In this document: one piece after another, positions 1-11,719 of the stretch
Layout of the letters: each line of letters begins with the position of its first letter
Numbering within the stretch: the stretch's first letter is position 1
NCBI RefSeq assembly: GCF_019578655.1
Contig: NC_063256.1
Span: 9,114,001-9,178,000, forward strand
Reading direction: 5' to 3'
Length of the DNA stretch: 64,000 nt
Origin: Ricinus communis
Lineage: Eukaryota; Streptophyta; Magnoliopsida; Malpighiales; Euphorbiaceae
Program-made: the position numbers and the translations under genes
The notes under the pieces: generated by a model
Told to the model about the DNA's origin: nothing
The model's database searches: none
Seen by the model: only the letters and a program-made list of their open reading frames with translations

Positions 1-131
1 AACAGATTTGGATGCCAATCGAGGACATTAAACAAACTAATAAATTGCAGAAAAAGAAAAAAGGAAAAGAAGAACAAAGAAGAACCCACTTTTTAATAAT
101 GGTTGTTTTCTTTTATGGTGGTTGTGCTTAC

Positions 132-357
132 TTGAGAGATCAAAACAATCAGCAGCTCTTGGGCTTCCCATGTCAGGAGCTTCTTGGCCAACTTCATTGC
201 AAAAATTCCAAGCTTCAAAAGCCACTCTCAGTCCATCCCTTCTCATTCCTGGGTCTCCTACAGCTGAACTGTACTGTTTCCCATTCACAGCACCGAAAAG
301 AACCACACTTACCAAGAAAAAGACCACATGCAACTGGGTTTCAATGGCCAGTCCCAT
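132..357 (-). CDS. First coding exon of a secreted plant protein of unknown function (partial)
   Basis: The reading frame starts at an ATG at 357 and runs leftward for 75 codons to a GT splice donor at 131-130 (exon end CTCTCAA, then GTAAGC); the rest of the gene lies beyond the left edge. The first ~27 residues form a signal peptide (polar start, hydrophobic VVFFLVSVVLFGAV, small residues at NG/KQ). The mature part contains AFEAWNFCNEVGQEAP and a GSPRAADCFDLS motif with two cysteines. From memory this start resembles a conserved land-plant family of uncharacterised secreted proteins (I believe annotated DUF7705), but I could not check this. Continuing past the donor gives low-complexity Phe-rich sequence, which supports the splice site. 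A TATA-like box lies about 50 bp upstream. Function unknown. Confidence 0.6.
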
Positions 358-404
358 GGCTACTCTGTGTTTGAAACAGAGCCAAGAAATGGCTATTTGT
401 ATAT

Positions 405-415
405 CAATATATAGC
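405..415 (-). promoter_or_regulatory. TATA-like box of the minus-strand secreted-protein gene
   Basis: On the minus strand the sequence reads GCTATATATTG, about 50 bp upstream of the ATG at 357. A purine-rich GAGAGAGAAGAGAGA run (416-430 on the plus strand, a CT run on the coding strand) lies just upstream, as is common in plant core promoters. Predicted from position and sequence only. Confidence 0.4.
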
Positions 416-3004
416 GAGAGAGAAGAGAGATTCTGGAACAGGCTTGAGCTAAGCGGTGAATGTTGGCACTTTACTATTACTTCTTTTCCTCTGAAGTTAA
501 AAAGAAAAAAGAGAAAAAGGTGACAGACAGTTTGTCGAGTTTAAATTGTATTTAAACCGCCAGAGGAGGTAAGAAAAAATAAATTAATAAAACAAATAAC
601 TACGCATTTTATTTAATGCAATGTATGTGTAAAAAAAAATAAAAAAAATCAAATAATTGTTTCCTTAAATTTCTTTTATTAATTTAATTAAGGGCTTTAA
701 TAAGTTTAAAGACAGATAGATGCAAACCTTTATACAACTTTTTCTTTTCCTTTTATAATTTGTGGGAATTTCTGATATTTTAAAAAGCTGTTTTGTCTGG
801 TAGTTTGACTTGGAATAAAAGCTAAAAATCTACTGCTGGAAGTCGTATATTAGGTGGTGTGTATCTAAGGGACCACGAGAAATGGTTGGTTACCACCAGT
901 AGGGCTTTTGGTCAGTAAAGGGACACAAAGAAAGAAAAGAAAACACGGAAACAGCGTAAAAAGAAGGAAAAGGGCACTTCTCTTATCATTTTTAGTCTTG
1001 TATTTATTAATCATTACCAATGTAGGAATTGAAATTTTAAGATTATTAAAAATTGACAGTGTAGTTAAATAAAATTTAGACAATAATTATTTCATAGTAA
1101 ATTATTAATTAAAATATTACTTCATCAATAGATTTTCTTTTTTTACTCTAAAGTTATTATTGTTATAAAAAATTTCTGTAATATGTCAGCAAGTAAATAA
1201 ACCAAAAAGAATAGATATAGCCTGTCAATAATAATTAAATTTATTCACATTTTTAGTATAACTTATTGCTACCTTTTTTTCATTTATTGTTTTTTTTTTT
1301 TTCCAATCTCATCATTACAAATGATAAAAGTCAAGATACATTTCATCCGGTTAAGAAGTAGGAGGAATTTTATATAAAGCTAAAGTATTTGAAAATTGAA
1401 ACATTACGAGTCATACTAAATTATTTATTTTTAAAAATTAAAATCTTAATTTCAAGTTACTCTAACAAATATTTATTTTTTTATATAATTTATGGTCCAT
1501 TTATAGATAAAATGATATTTTTATCTTGATTTAGAAAATTAAAACATTTCTTAACAGGTATTGTATGAGATTTAATTTATATCCAAAACTAATCAAAAGA
1601 TATGATTGGAGGAAAAAAAGAAAAAGAACTTGAGAAACCAGGTATAAATCCAGTGCTGCCTAGTTTAGCTGCAAAGCAGCACAACCGCGTCATATTTATT
1701 CCAGGGAATGTGTCCTTGGCAGACACCCCAATTTTTCCATCAAAGTAAATGAAGCTTTAAAAGAAATATTTTTTTTATTTTTTTCTTTAATTTGAAAGAA
1801 AATACAATCTAAATAGTATTATTATAAAAGACATCGAAAACGAGGCTGTGTTTGTCTTCTCATTTTATTTAATTTGCTTTTGCCGACATGGGGAGTGAAA
1901 GACACGAAGAATGATGGAGACTAGGGACAAACTGGTTACTCTTCACTGCCTTACGCTTTTGTTATTGATTTCTACATTGCTATTTTGTTCGATATTCTTT
2001 TAAATTATATTTAATTTTATTTGATATTAAAATATAAGATATTTATATTTACTGCGACATGCGTATTTAATATAGTTAGAAAGTTAATTATATATTACTT
2101 AACAGTATGTATTATAGGTGAAATTACTTTATTATTTATAATAATTATTAGATAGTAATGCAATTTAATATTTATGGTCGATCAAAACTCATATAGTTAA
2201 AATATCACAATAAAGAAATATTTAATGAATTGAAAAGGAAGTAAAACCTGATTTTTTAATACTACTACAAGATGAAAAGACCATTTTACATCTCAAGCTT
2301 AAGCTTGAATGTCATAATTGAGTTACATATGTGTTTTATTCAAGCTAGTGGTGAGTTGGTTTCAATGATTACTTTTAGGTGTTCAATACTAGTTTCTTGG
2401 CTACAATCTGGGATCTCAACGAACTTCACTTACTCCATTAGGCATGTATATAATTAAACTCGCCAAATGTTTGGACTTCAACTTTAAGCAAATGGGATCT
2501 GAGATCTTGATTTGATAAGGGAACAGGTAATGTGAGGTGTTGATTATAGACAGAGGCAGACAATACGTAGCCTGTGTTGACCCATGTCTTAATCTTCCTG
2601 CTTCCAACTAAACAAAATATTTATTGTTCAAGCTTCCTTGAAACATTATTTATGTTTTAATTGAGGACTCGCTTTCTTATTATTTATTTATATATTGTCA
2701 TGGTGTTGTAAGAGAATAAATAATTTGTGATAGTACACACAATGTGGGAGAGGTTCTTCCAGCACAGAGTTGAGCACATGCTTGTCAGTCTCACTAACAG
2801 TTGGCTTAATAATTTCGTAATATATTCATTAGACAATAATCAATTTTAGCCCACTTCTTTTTAGTAGGGGTGGATTAATGAGCCTAACGAGAGGTTCAAA
2901 GTTGATTAAATTTTAAAGTTTTATTAGAACTAAAAGAGAAAAAAAAACATTATTTAATTGTTTATATGATATTATCAAAATTATGTTTTATAAGCATTGT
3001 TTTT

Positions 3005-3185
3005 TGTCAAAATAAGTGGTCCGAACTCGTCTATTTGACCATTTAATATGAATAAAAGTGTCAAATTGACCATCTGTCGTTCCAAATACAAAACCCAACT
3101 CTGATATGGCCGGCAAAACACATGACATTCCAGGAGCGCGTCCCAAATTATGGTAAAAAATCAATTTTGTGAATTCTTAATGTTA
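3005..3185. repeat. Dispersed repeat, copy 1 (related to 10175-10360)
   Basis: The two segments share the same order of phrases: TCAAAATA, a TCAAATTGACC-like stretch followed by a CTTTGTCC-like block (here CATCTGTCG), TCCAAA, a CCCAA block, a TTTCAGGA/TTCCAGGA block, a CACAAATT/CCCAAATT block, and TTAATGTTAATTA. The AAATTGACCCTTTGTCC ending is typical of plant Mutator-like and MITE termini, so this may be a transposon end. Confidence 0.5.
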
Positions 3186-3473
3186 ATTACTTTTTTAAAA
3201 AATAAAAAAGTAATATATAGATTTTATAGATTTTCTCAATTCTGACTTCAACAAGTTATATTATATTATAATCACCTTTCATTTATAGGATAATAAAACA
3301 AATCTTATTTGATTTTATATAATATTTGAGATTTTATTTATATATTTCATAATAAAATTTTGACTATTCTTTTCATTTATCAGTCTATTATAAAAATAAA
3401 AAAATTTGAAATAAAATTATTCTTTAATTTTATTAAATTGTTTATATTTTTCTTAATTTCTCCTCATCTTGAA

Positions 3474-3476
<3 letters not shown>

Positions 3477-3532
<56 letters not shown>
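3477..3532. repeat. (TA)n microsatellite
   Basis: An uninterrupted run of about 27 TA dinucleotides. Shorter TA runs occur at 3879-3894 and about 17212-17229. Confidence 0.95.
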
Positions 3533-3535
<3 letters not shown>

Positions 3536-4649
3536 ATTCATACCATGCATAATTCTTTTGCTATGAAATTAATAGCATAAAAATTGCAAGTGTACATCAA
3601 TCCCACTTATAAAAATTGAATTATAATGTATATAAATAACTTTGAAGGAAATTATGAGAAAGAGAAATCAGAAAGAAAAAAATAAAACAAACACAAAAAA
3701 AAATGGTGTAGAGAATAAAAATTAAAAATATTGAAAAATAAGGAGACATTTGTATTGCTTGAAAATCTAGGAGACATGTAATTTTTTTTTTTTAATTTGA
3801 ACATAAGTTAGAATGCTTTCTGAAATCATCTCTCAATAAAATAAATCTTTAACTTTCATTTTTTTAATATTTTACTAATATATATATATATATACTAAAT
3901 AATGTCTCTTTTGAAAGAGAAGTTTTCTTTGGAATCTAAGTTATCGTTGTGTATATCTTATTCTTCTACAAAATGTAAAGTTATAAAATAAAACTTTGTT
4001 GAAATGGGAGGAAAAAAAAGTAGTATCCAATCCAAAATTATGTTAATCCTATATTGCTATATATTGAAATATAAAAGTAAATAAATAAAATAAACTAAAA
4101 AATTAGGTTAGTTATAAAATAAATTAAAATGAAAATAGAAAAAAAAAAGATAAAAATAAAATAATAAGAATGAGTAAATATAAAAAATCAAGAAAGTTGA
4201 AGTGAAAAAAGAAAAGTTAAAACATGATCACATGAATCAATGAGTAAAAAATAAAAGAAAAATAAATAAATATAGAAAACTATAAAAATGAAAATAATTA
4301 TTCAAGAGGCGTTATCATCTATTCAACTAATAAAATTATAATGAGGTTGTGGATTAGCAATATAGGTTGTGTAAATGGGGTCACCCTTTTACAAAACAAA
4401 TTAGCCTTTTATGTTATGAATTTTAATACATTTTATCCATATTAAAATGTTAGATATTACATCAAAACTTCAAATGTCTGCTTGGTGTAGGTAGTGGTAG
4501 CTAGACTTGTTATGTACATTCTATTGCAAATATTTATTAAATTTATGTATGAAAATATAATTTTTAAAAATTTAAACATTTAACCATTAAATCTTAATAA
4601 GTTTATACATAATTTTTTATAATTATTCCTATTCAAGAATATAGTGGAT

Positions 4650-6565
4650 GAAAATTAATAGGCGAGAAATGAGAATACGTAATTTTCAATTAAAAAAGAG
4701 TATAATCGTTAGTCCCGAGCATAACATTAGTTTTGATGTGTTTTCGTATTAGTTATATCATTCTAAGTAAAATTATTTATCTATAATTATTTTTTAAAAA
4801 AATTAAAAAAAAATTTGTTACTTTTTCAAAGACTAATTTCTCTGATATAAGACCATCATCATTCGTTATCACTATACTTTTCTTTTTCTCCTTCCCATTA
4901 TCGATTCTTTCGCTTTCTATGGTGCCACCACCAGTTAGGTTTTCATGTTTTGTGAAGTTCCATCAAAATAAAACTTACAAAGAAAATCTTATAATACGCG
5001 GCTGTAATTAAGAATTAGCTCTAAATTTCATTGCTCCCATAACCACAATAGTTTTTGCTTTAGCAAAGAGGATTGCCCACATAGTTTCTTAAAAAAGAGA
5101 AGAATGATAAAATATTGGATTTTGATTTTCTTAAGGTGATAACATATAGTTATCTTTTTTTTCCATAACATAATTTTTGCCACTAAATATTTTGAGTGTG
5201 ATTGTTTCAGTTTTATACAACAATCACAAAAAAAATTAGAACTACACACATCGGTGTTTGGTACATTAATAGGCCAGAAAGGAGAATATATAATTTTCAG
5301 CCAAAAAAAGTGTAACCATTAGTGCTGAACATAATATTAGTTTTTATGCATTTTTTATTAATTATACCATTCTAAAAAGAACCATTCATCTGTATTTCTC
5401 GTCATAAAAAATTTCAAAATATCTCTGCTATTTTTTCATAAACTAATTTATTTATTATGAGACCTCCATCAGCCATGATCTTAAACTTTATTTTCTCGTT
5501 CCCACTATCGATTCTCTCGCTTGTTTGTGGCGTCACCACTAGTTAGGTTTTCGGATCTTGTGAAGTTCTATCTAAATAAAACCTACAAAAGAAAATCTTA
5601 TAGTAAGTAGTTGCAATCAAGAATTGGCTCCAAATCTCACTCCCTAAATAGTTGCCTACATGGTTTTTTTAAAAAGATTGTGAAGTTTCACTTAAATAAA
5701 ACCTACAAAAGAAAATCTTGTAATATGTGGTTGCAATCAAGAATTGGCTCCAAATCTCACTGCCTAACAGTTGTCCATATAGTTTTTTGAAAAAAGAAGA
5801 ATGATGAAATATTGGGTATTCATTTTCTTAAAGTGAAAATATATAGTCATCTTCCTTTTCATAATTCAATTTTTGCCACTAAATATTTTAGGTATGTCTG
5901 TTTCGGTTCTATACAACAATCACAGAAAATTAGAACTTTCCACATCTTAGTGTTTGGTGTATTAATAAGCGAGAAATAAGAATAAGTAATTTTCAGCCAA
6001 AAAAAAGTGTAACCATTAGTGTTGAGTATAACATTAGTTTTGATGCGCTTTTTATTAGTTATATTATTGTAAGGAGAACTATTCATCTATATTTCTATTC
6101 AAAAAAAAAATCTCAGAAAAATTATGCTACTTTTTCATAAACTATTTTTTCTGTTATGAGACCATCATTAGCGTCATCATGAAAAATCCTATTTTTCTCC
6201 TTTCCACCATCGATTATTTCACTTGTCTATGGTGCCACCACTAGTTAAGTTTTTGGGTCTTGTGAAGCTCCACCATCTAAAAAAACTTAGAAAAAATATT
6301 GTAATACTTGCCTGCAATCAAAAGAATTATCTCCAAATCTCACTGCTTTAGTAACTACAATTTTTGCTTCAACAAAGAGGATTGCCCCATAGTTTCTTAA
6401 AAAGAGAAAAATGATAAAATATTGGATCTTGATTTTCTTAAGGTGAAAATATATAGTTGTCTTTCTTTACATAATTCAATTCTTGCCACTAAATATTTTA
6501 GGTGTATATATTTCAGTTCTGTACATCAATTACAAAAATATTATAACTTTTCACATCTTGGTGTT
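4650..6565. repeat. Three-unit tandem repeat, unit 0.6-0.7 kb
   Basis: Three diverged head-to-tail units begin near 4655, 5263 and 5959. Each opens with ATTAATAGGCGAGAAA-like sequence, then TAATTTTCA, GTGTAACCATTAGT, ATAACATTAGTTTTGATG, a GAGACCATCATCA block, CGATTCTTTCGCTT, CACCACTAGTTAGGTTTT, a TTGTGAAGTTC block, and closes with TTTTGCCACTAAATATTTT and a TTAGAACT..CACATC block. The middle unit is longer because a ~120 bp piece (5562-5682) is duplicated again at 5683-5795. No protein-coding potential is apparent. It could be a local satellite or tandem fragments of an unrecognised element. Confidence 0.75.
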
Positions 6566-9340
6566 TAATCTATTGTTTTTCTTATCCTATACTTGATGTT
6601 CATCATCTATAAAAGAAATAATAAAAAAAAAAGCAATGGAATTGTCTAAAAAGTGAAACCTGAAAGATTAAGTCTATCATTGAAATTGTCTATTACAAGT
6701 TTATGCATTAATTCATGAAAAGAATTATATATTCTTAATTTTTAAACCTTATAGAGAAAAATTGATTGTGGCATCTCCAGCAAGAAAAAACATGCCCTTA
6801 ACATTTGATATAAACTAAAGACAAATAACTTGTCTTATCTGTGATTCTTCTATGTGCAACATTGTATTTCAAATGCTTCTTCCACTTTGATTTTGGTTGC
6901 AACTCTTACGTAATATTACAATGACTTTCTTAAATATTGTAATCTATTTTTGATTATTTTGAAGCTTCTATCATATCAAACTATTTCAGCTAGCTTAGTT
7001 TATAAATTTTCTCCAATACTTTATAGTGATGCCAAAATAATTGTTAGATTAAATTATACACTTATACACTTAATCTAATCCTTAACATATTTCTAAATTA
7101 TAAGAACATCTATAATTAGCCACAATATCACAATTACGAATTAAATCAACACAATTTTATTAGGGTTCTAAATTCAATAACACAAATATAATATATGAAA
7201 CATACTTTGATCCATGGCTTGCTTGATGTTAATTCCTTTAAGCGTAATTGTTTTTCTCTCTAACCTTCTTGCTTTAAATAAGCTTCTTTCAATAGTGCAA
7301 AGCTTAGCTTTTTCTTTTATAGTGATTTTTTTTAAGCAATTCTTAAAGGAAAAGAATCTGCTGAGCCAAAAAAATAGGAGGGAAGTTGATACAAAAAAAA
7401 AAACCTCTCTTTAACCTCTTCCATATTTAATTAAGTAACCACCCCACTTACCAATAATAATCCTACAATTATATTATCATATGGATAGTGTAATAAATTT
7501 TATTGTATAATTAGGTGCAAGTTTTTTCTTAATTTTTTTGGTCCGTCTGAACGGACGAATCGAAATCGTAAACCTGAACCGACCGATTTCAAACTAGCCT
7601 TTAACCACCTAAGAGACGATTCTAATCCAGTTCTAGTTTTCCATTAAACTGTGAACCGGTGGTTCCTAAATGGTGGCCACCTTTCTAAATCAAAGGATGA
7701 GTTTTATATAGTAGTTTTAACATTCCAACAATTAGTATAGTTGCTACTATAGTTATTATATACTTATGCATAGTCCCAAGGCAAAAGAAAGAAACTATAT
7801 ATGCACCCTTATCAATGTGCTACCGACTACTAAATAGTTGAAAAATTTTTATTTTCATAATTTTTCAAATCCAAATAGATATTCAGTAAATCAACATATA
7901 GTCAATCTACTACTGTAACTATATCAGTCAATTTATCTAATAATTTTTAATCATAAATAGTTAATAATAATAAATAATATAATTAATATTTAATAAATAA
8001 TGTTATATATCACTATATATAATAATAAAATATATTTATTCTTTTTGTTTTATTATGTTATCGTATTATTATTAGATGGCTAATTAGACTTTTCTCTATA
8101 TGAAATTCTAGTGATGTTTTTAGAGGCTTAGTAATTACATTAATTCAACTTTTAAAAAGAAATTATTAATTTCTTTAATCTTAAAATGATAATTCAATGT
8201 TTGTTTTTTGTAGAAAAACTAACTGAATCTTTTGTTTTCTCATAGTAAATATGGAAAGTAAAAGAACTGATAAAAGCTAAAAAAGCCAAACTTGAAGATG
8301 TCTCAACTGTGTTATATTCAATTGTTATATTAAAGGTCCAATCAATTTTAATATTTTAACTGTCATATGTTTAATAATATTCATCCTAATTATAAATACC
8401 AATCAAACTAGTAACTTACTTGTTTTTAGTATTTTAAAAAAATATAAAAAATATAATTTGTAAATATCATAAAAAGTGATATTTCTGATTTTTCAATGTT
8501 TTTCAAAAATAAGCAACTTGAATTTGAAAAATAAAAAGTAAATGATTTAAACATACCCTAAATTAGCCGGTTCTTTACCTTTAATTATGGATAAAATTAA
8601 GAGTGATTATGGTTCGATGGAATCCGAAAATTGAAAAATCTCTAGAAGCATACTAAATTTCAGAAATTTCAAATTTGAAACTCAGAATCTTACCGTGATA
8701 TAAAAATATACAATCTAAACCGTTTCAGTTTCTTGAGACAGTTCGGTTATGAGATTAGAGTCTAATGGGAACGATTCGATATGAATTGGAGCAATGGAGA
8801 TCTAAAATTTTTTCAGTTTTTATTTAATTAAAAAGTTTTTATTTTTTTATTTTAACTTAAATGATTTGCATTTAACTTCAAAATCTAATAAAAAAGCTTA
8901 AATTAAATACAAAAATTTATATAATACAAGAGCAAAAGATAAAGTCTAATTGTCTCATTAAAAAGATTTACAAAAAAAACTCACCGAGTAAGATCTTAGA
9001 CTACACTTAACCAATTTAAGTTCACAAAGCAATAAGAGCATTCGTTCTCTCCATGAAAATTACATATTACTAATAAGAAATGTCAAACATTAAGACGCAA
9101 AGTGTTGTAATAACAGTTTTATCCCAAATTGCAAGTACCTTTGTTACATACTCTTTCTGTATGTTACATTTGCCCTTTTACTTTTTGTAATAAGTGAAAA
9201 GTTCACAGTTGATTCTGGCAAAACTTTTTCTTTATTTTACTGTTTAATCTAGTAAACCTCTTGCACATATCTCATGATGTAAAGGAAAATGCTACTGTCG
9301 ATTCAATAGTGCCTCGTGCCTACAAGTTATTCAATTAGTA
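6566..9340. other. AT-rich intergenic DNA with scattered repeat fragments
   Basis: No gene recognised. Segments at about 7541-7690 and 8565-8790 are GC-richer and hold GAACCG/GGTTCG-type words (AACCTGAACCGACCGA; TGAACCGGTGGTTCC), also found at 25990-26165. They look like fragments of one dispersed repeat family. Confidence 0.45.
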
Positions 9341-9359
9341 TTTAATTATTAAAGGAAAA

Positions 9360-10140
9360 ATAATAAATTTAGTTTTAACATTTCTATTTTTTCTATTCTT
9401 GCGTTTAAATTATTATTTTTATTCAATTAAATATTTCAACATGCTAAAAATATTCAATATAGGGTTTCTAGCTGGTTTTACAGGTTAAAGTACTTATATG
9501 ACTTATTTTGAACAGTAAATTAGCTTAAATATCTTCCTTTAAAATAATATTTATATTTTTTTTTTATCCATTTGAACATTATTTTTTAAAAATTGTATTT
9601 GTTTCTCAAGAAATTAAAAGAAAAAATAGTAAACTTCTTTTTTTATTCATTTAAACAAAAATTGAAAAATATTCAATGCTATTCTTTTTTATTTTTTTAT
9701 TTTCTGGCATTCATCTCAAAAAAAAATTCTTTCACCTGAAGATAATAAAAGGAGAGGAATGTATTAAGTTTTCTTTTAAAAAAAATAATTTTTAGAAATA
9801 AAAGATAATGAGTAAATTCCTTCTTTTTAATAAAAAATAAAAATAATAATTTAACCTCTTTATTTTTTGGTGCTAAAATAAAATTTGATAAAAAATAGAA
9901 AAAAGACCAAAGAAAAAAAAAAAGAGAAAAGAAGAGTTAGAAAAAAATCATAAGTAACAATGAGTAAAAAGAGTCGGGTCATTTTATGTGTAAATTGATT
10001 CAAATTATTATTTTAATTTATAAGATTTATAAAAAATATTATAATATATATAAATTAGCATATATTTAAATATTTAATTGAATAAAAATAATTTTAATAC
10101 TAAAATAGAAAATAAAAAAATTAAGACACTAAAATTATAT
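9360..10140. mobile_element. Probable MITE or Mutator-like element with long inverted arms
   Basis: The left arm (about 9371-9450) and the reverse complement of the right arm (about 10060-10140) share long words such as TTATTTTTATTCAATTAAAT with a TTAGTTTTAA-like outer part, giving arms of about 80 bp around a ~600 bp AT-rich centre without coding capacity. The true ends may lie further out, to the AAATTGACCCTTTGTCC block near 10235-10255. No transposase is present. Confidence 0.45.
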
Positions 10141-10174
10141 CTATCTCATTATTAAAATAAAAGTTTGAGACCTA

Positions 10175-10360
10175 TTTTATCAAAATAGTTTAGACTCATT
10201 TATTTTACTATTTGATAAGAGTTCAGGTGCCAAATTGACCCTTTGTCCCTCCAAAGACGCCTACCTTACAAATCCCAACCCCTGGGAAGGCTGCCAGAAA
10301 GAGCTCACGTTTCAGGAAAGGTGTCACAAATTGTAGTATTGTTAATGTTAATTATTTTAA
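10175..10360. repeat. Dispersed repeat, copy 2 (related to 3005-3185)
   Basis: This is the diverged copy of the 3.0-3.2 kb segment; it ends with AAATTGACCCTTTGTCCC and then a C-rich block before GTTAATGTTAATTA. It sits directly beside the inverted-arm element at 9.4-10.1 kb and may be its right end. Confidence 0.45.
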
Positions 10361-11560
10361 ATAAAAGACCACCTAACTTTTAAGGACTAAAAGATCTAAC
10401 GAATGAATGAGACGGTGATATGCATTTTTCTTTAGTCACTCAAACTAATAATGCAATTAAAGTTTTTTATACCTATATATATTGAAGCAAAGTTGGTATC
10501 TCTAATACATTTAACATAAATATGTTCATAACTATTACTATTGTTAAATTAATACGATGGTTAACTAATAATAATAATTGAACCTAATAAAGATATGAAA
10601 GTAAAAAAATCATTCACTAAATAAATCAATAAATAACAAGGTTCGCACAAAGTAAAAAAAGTTAAACTAAATACTTATGAAAACTAGCCTACATAATAAT
10701 AAAAAATAAAAGTTCATTTGAAATCCAAAAATTCTTCAAGATATGAAGATGATTGGTCCTCACTCTCCATTTCTTGAAAAGCTCCTTAAATCTTAAAAAA
10801 ACAATGAAAATTAAAAATTAAATGTTTATAGAAGAACTCTAGAGAAAATAAAGATAGACATATACAAAGAGTAGATAGGAAAAAATTATTCTTTTCTTTT
10901 TAGAACTAGGTCTGCAGAGATACATAAAGAACAATCCTCCTCTAAGTAAGTCTCCCTAAAGATATGTATATCCAATATAAGTCTATCTAATATATAAGAC
11001 TATATGTATCCTTATCTCTACTAAATACTATCTCATAATAACTCTTAATATAAATTCTAATAATAATGTAAAATGACTAAAATACCCCCATTAGGCTTTG
11101 TAATTAAGGTAGGTCCACGTATCTTAATCTTGGACTTTGATACAAATATATCAAATTAAGCTTCTTTTAAAGTATTTAGCTCCATGTTTTTTTTCTTTTG
11201 CTAATATTAAATGAAAATAGAGAATTAAATTTAAGTGACATAAAAATACATATTTTCACCATTTTATATATAAAAATATATCATTAAAGCTCTAAAATAT
11301 CACAAATATCTAAATATAATTTGAACCTATCAATAATAACATATGAGATGAAGTTTAAAATTCTTTTAATAGTTAGTTTATATATATTTACTAAATTGAT
11401 TTACCCCAAGAATCTCAAAACAAATCTTCATTTGTTGATTTTATAATAAAGCTATAACTAATTAATCTATCACAAGAATCACAAAAATAATATTATCTCT
11501 GTTTGTTGATTTGATAGTAAAGAATAATTAATAATGGATAAAATATATATAGTTATTACA

Positions 11561-11715
11561 GTTAAGCGTTAGCTCAAATGGCAAGAGCGATTACGTTTTA
11601 AAAATAGAGGTTTTGAGTTCAATCTCTATACCTCCACCTTTACAGTGAATGTAAAGAAATGACTATTCTTTATTATATAACTCACGACCCATTAAACCTT
11701 CTATAAATAAAAAAT
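11561..11715 (+). mobile_element. tRNA-derived SINE-like copy
   Basis: A tRNA-type internal promoter is visible: an A-box-like TAGCTCAAATGGCAAGAGC (from 11570) and a B-box-like GAGTTCAATCTC (11615-11626), spaced as in tRNA-derived SINEs. A tRNA-unrelated body and an A-rich end (ATAAATAAAAAATT near 11705) follow. It cannot fold as a functional tRNA over its full length, so I call it a SINE relic rather than a tRNA gene. Confidence 0.6.
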
Positions 11716-11719
11716 TATA

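Larger units (their letters stand above)
540..4649. other. AT-rich intergenic DNA
   Basis: No coding region with codon structure or a recognisable domain. It holds scattered poly-A/T runs, a TA microsatellite (3477-3532), and a segment at about 3005-3185 that also occurs in diverged form near 10.2 kb. The few short open frames are isolated and low-complexity. Confidence 0.6.

Noticed and set aside
11561..11640. Possible tRNA gene
   Set aside because: A and B boxes are present, but the acceptor stem and anticodon arm do not pair, and a SINE-like body and A-rich end follow.
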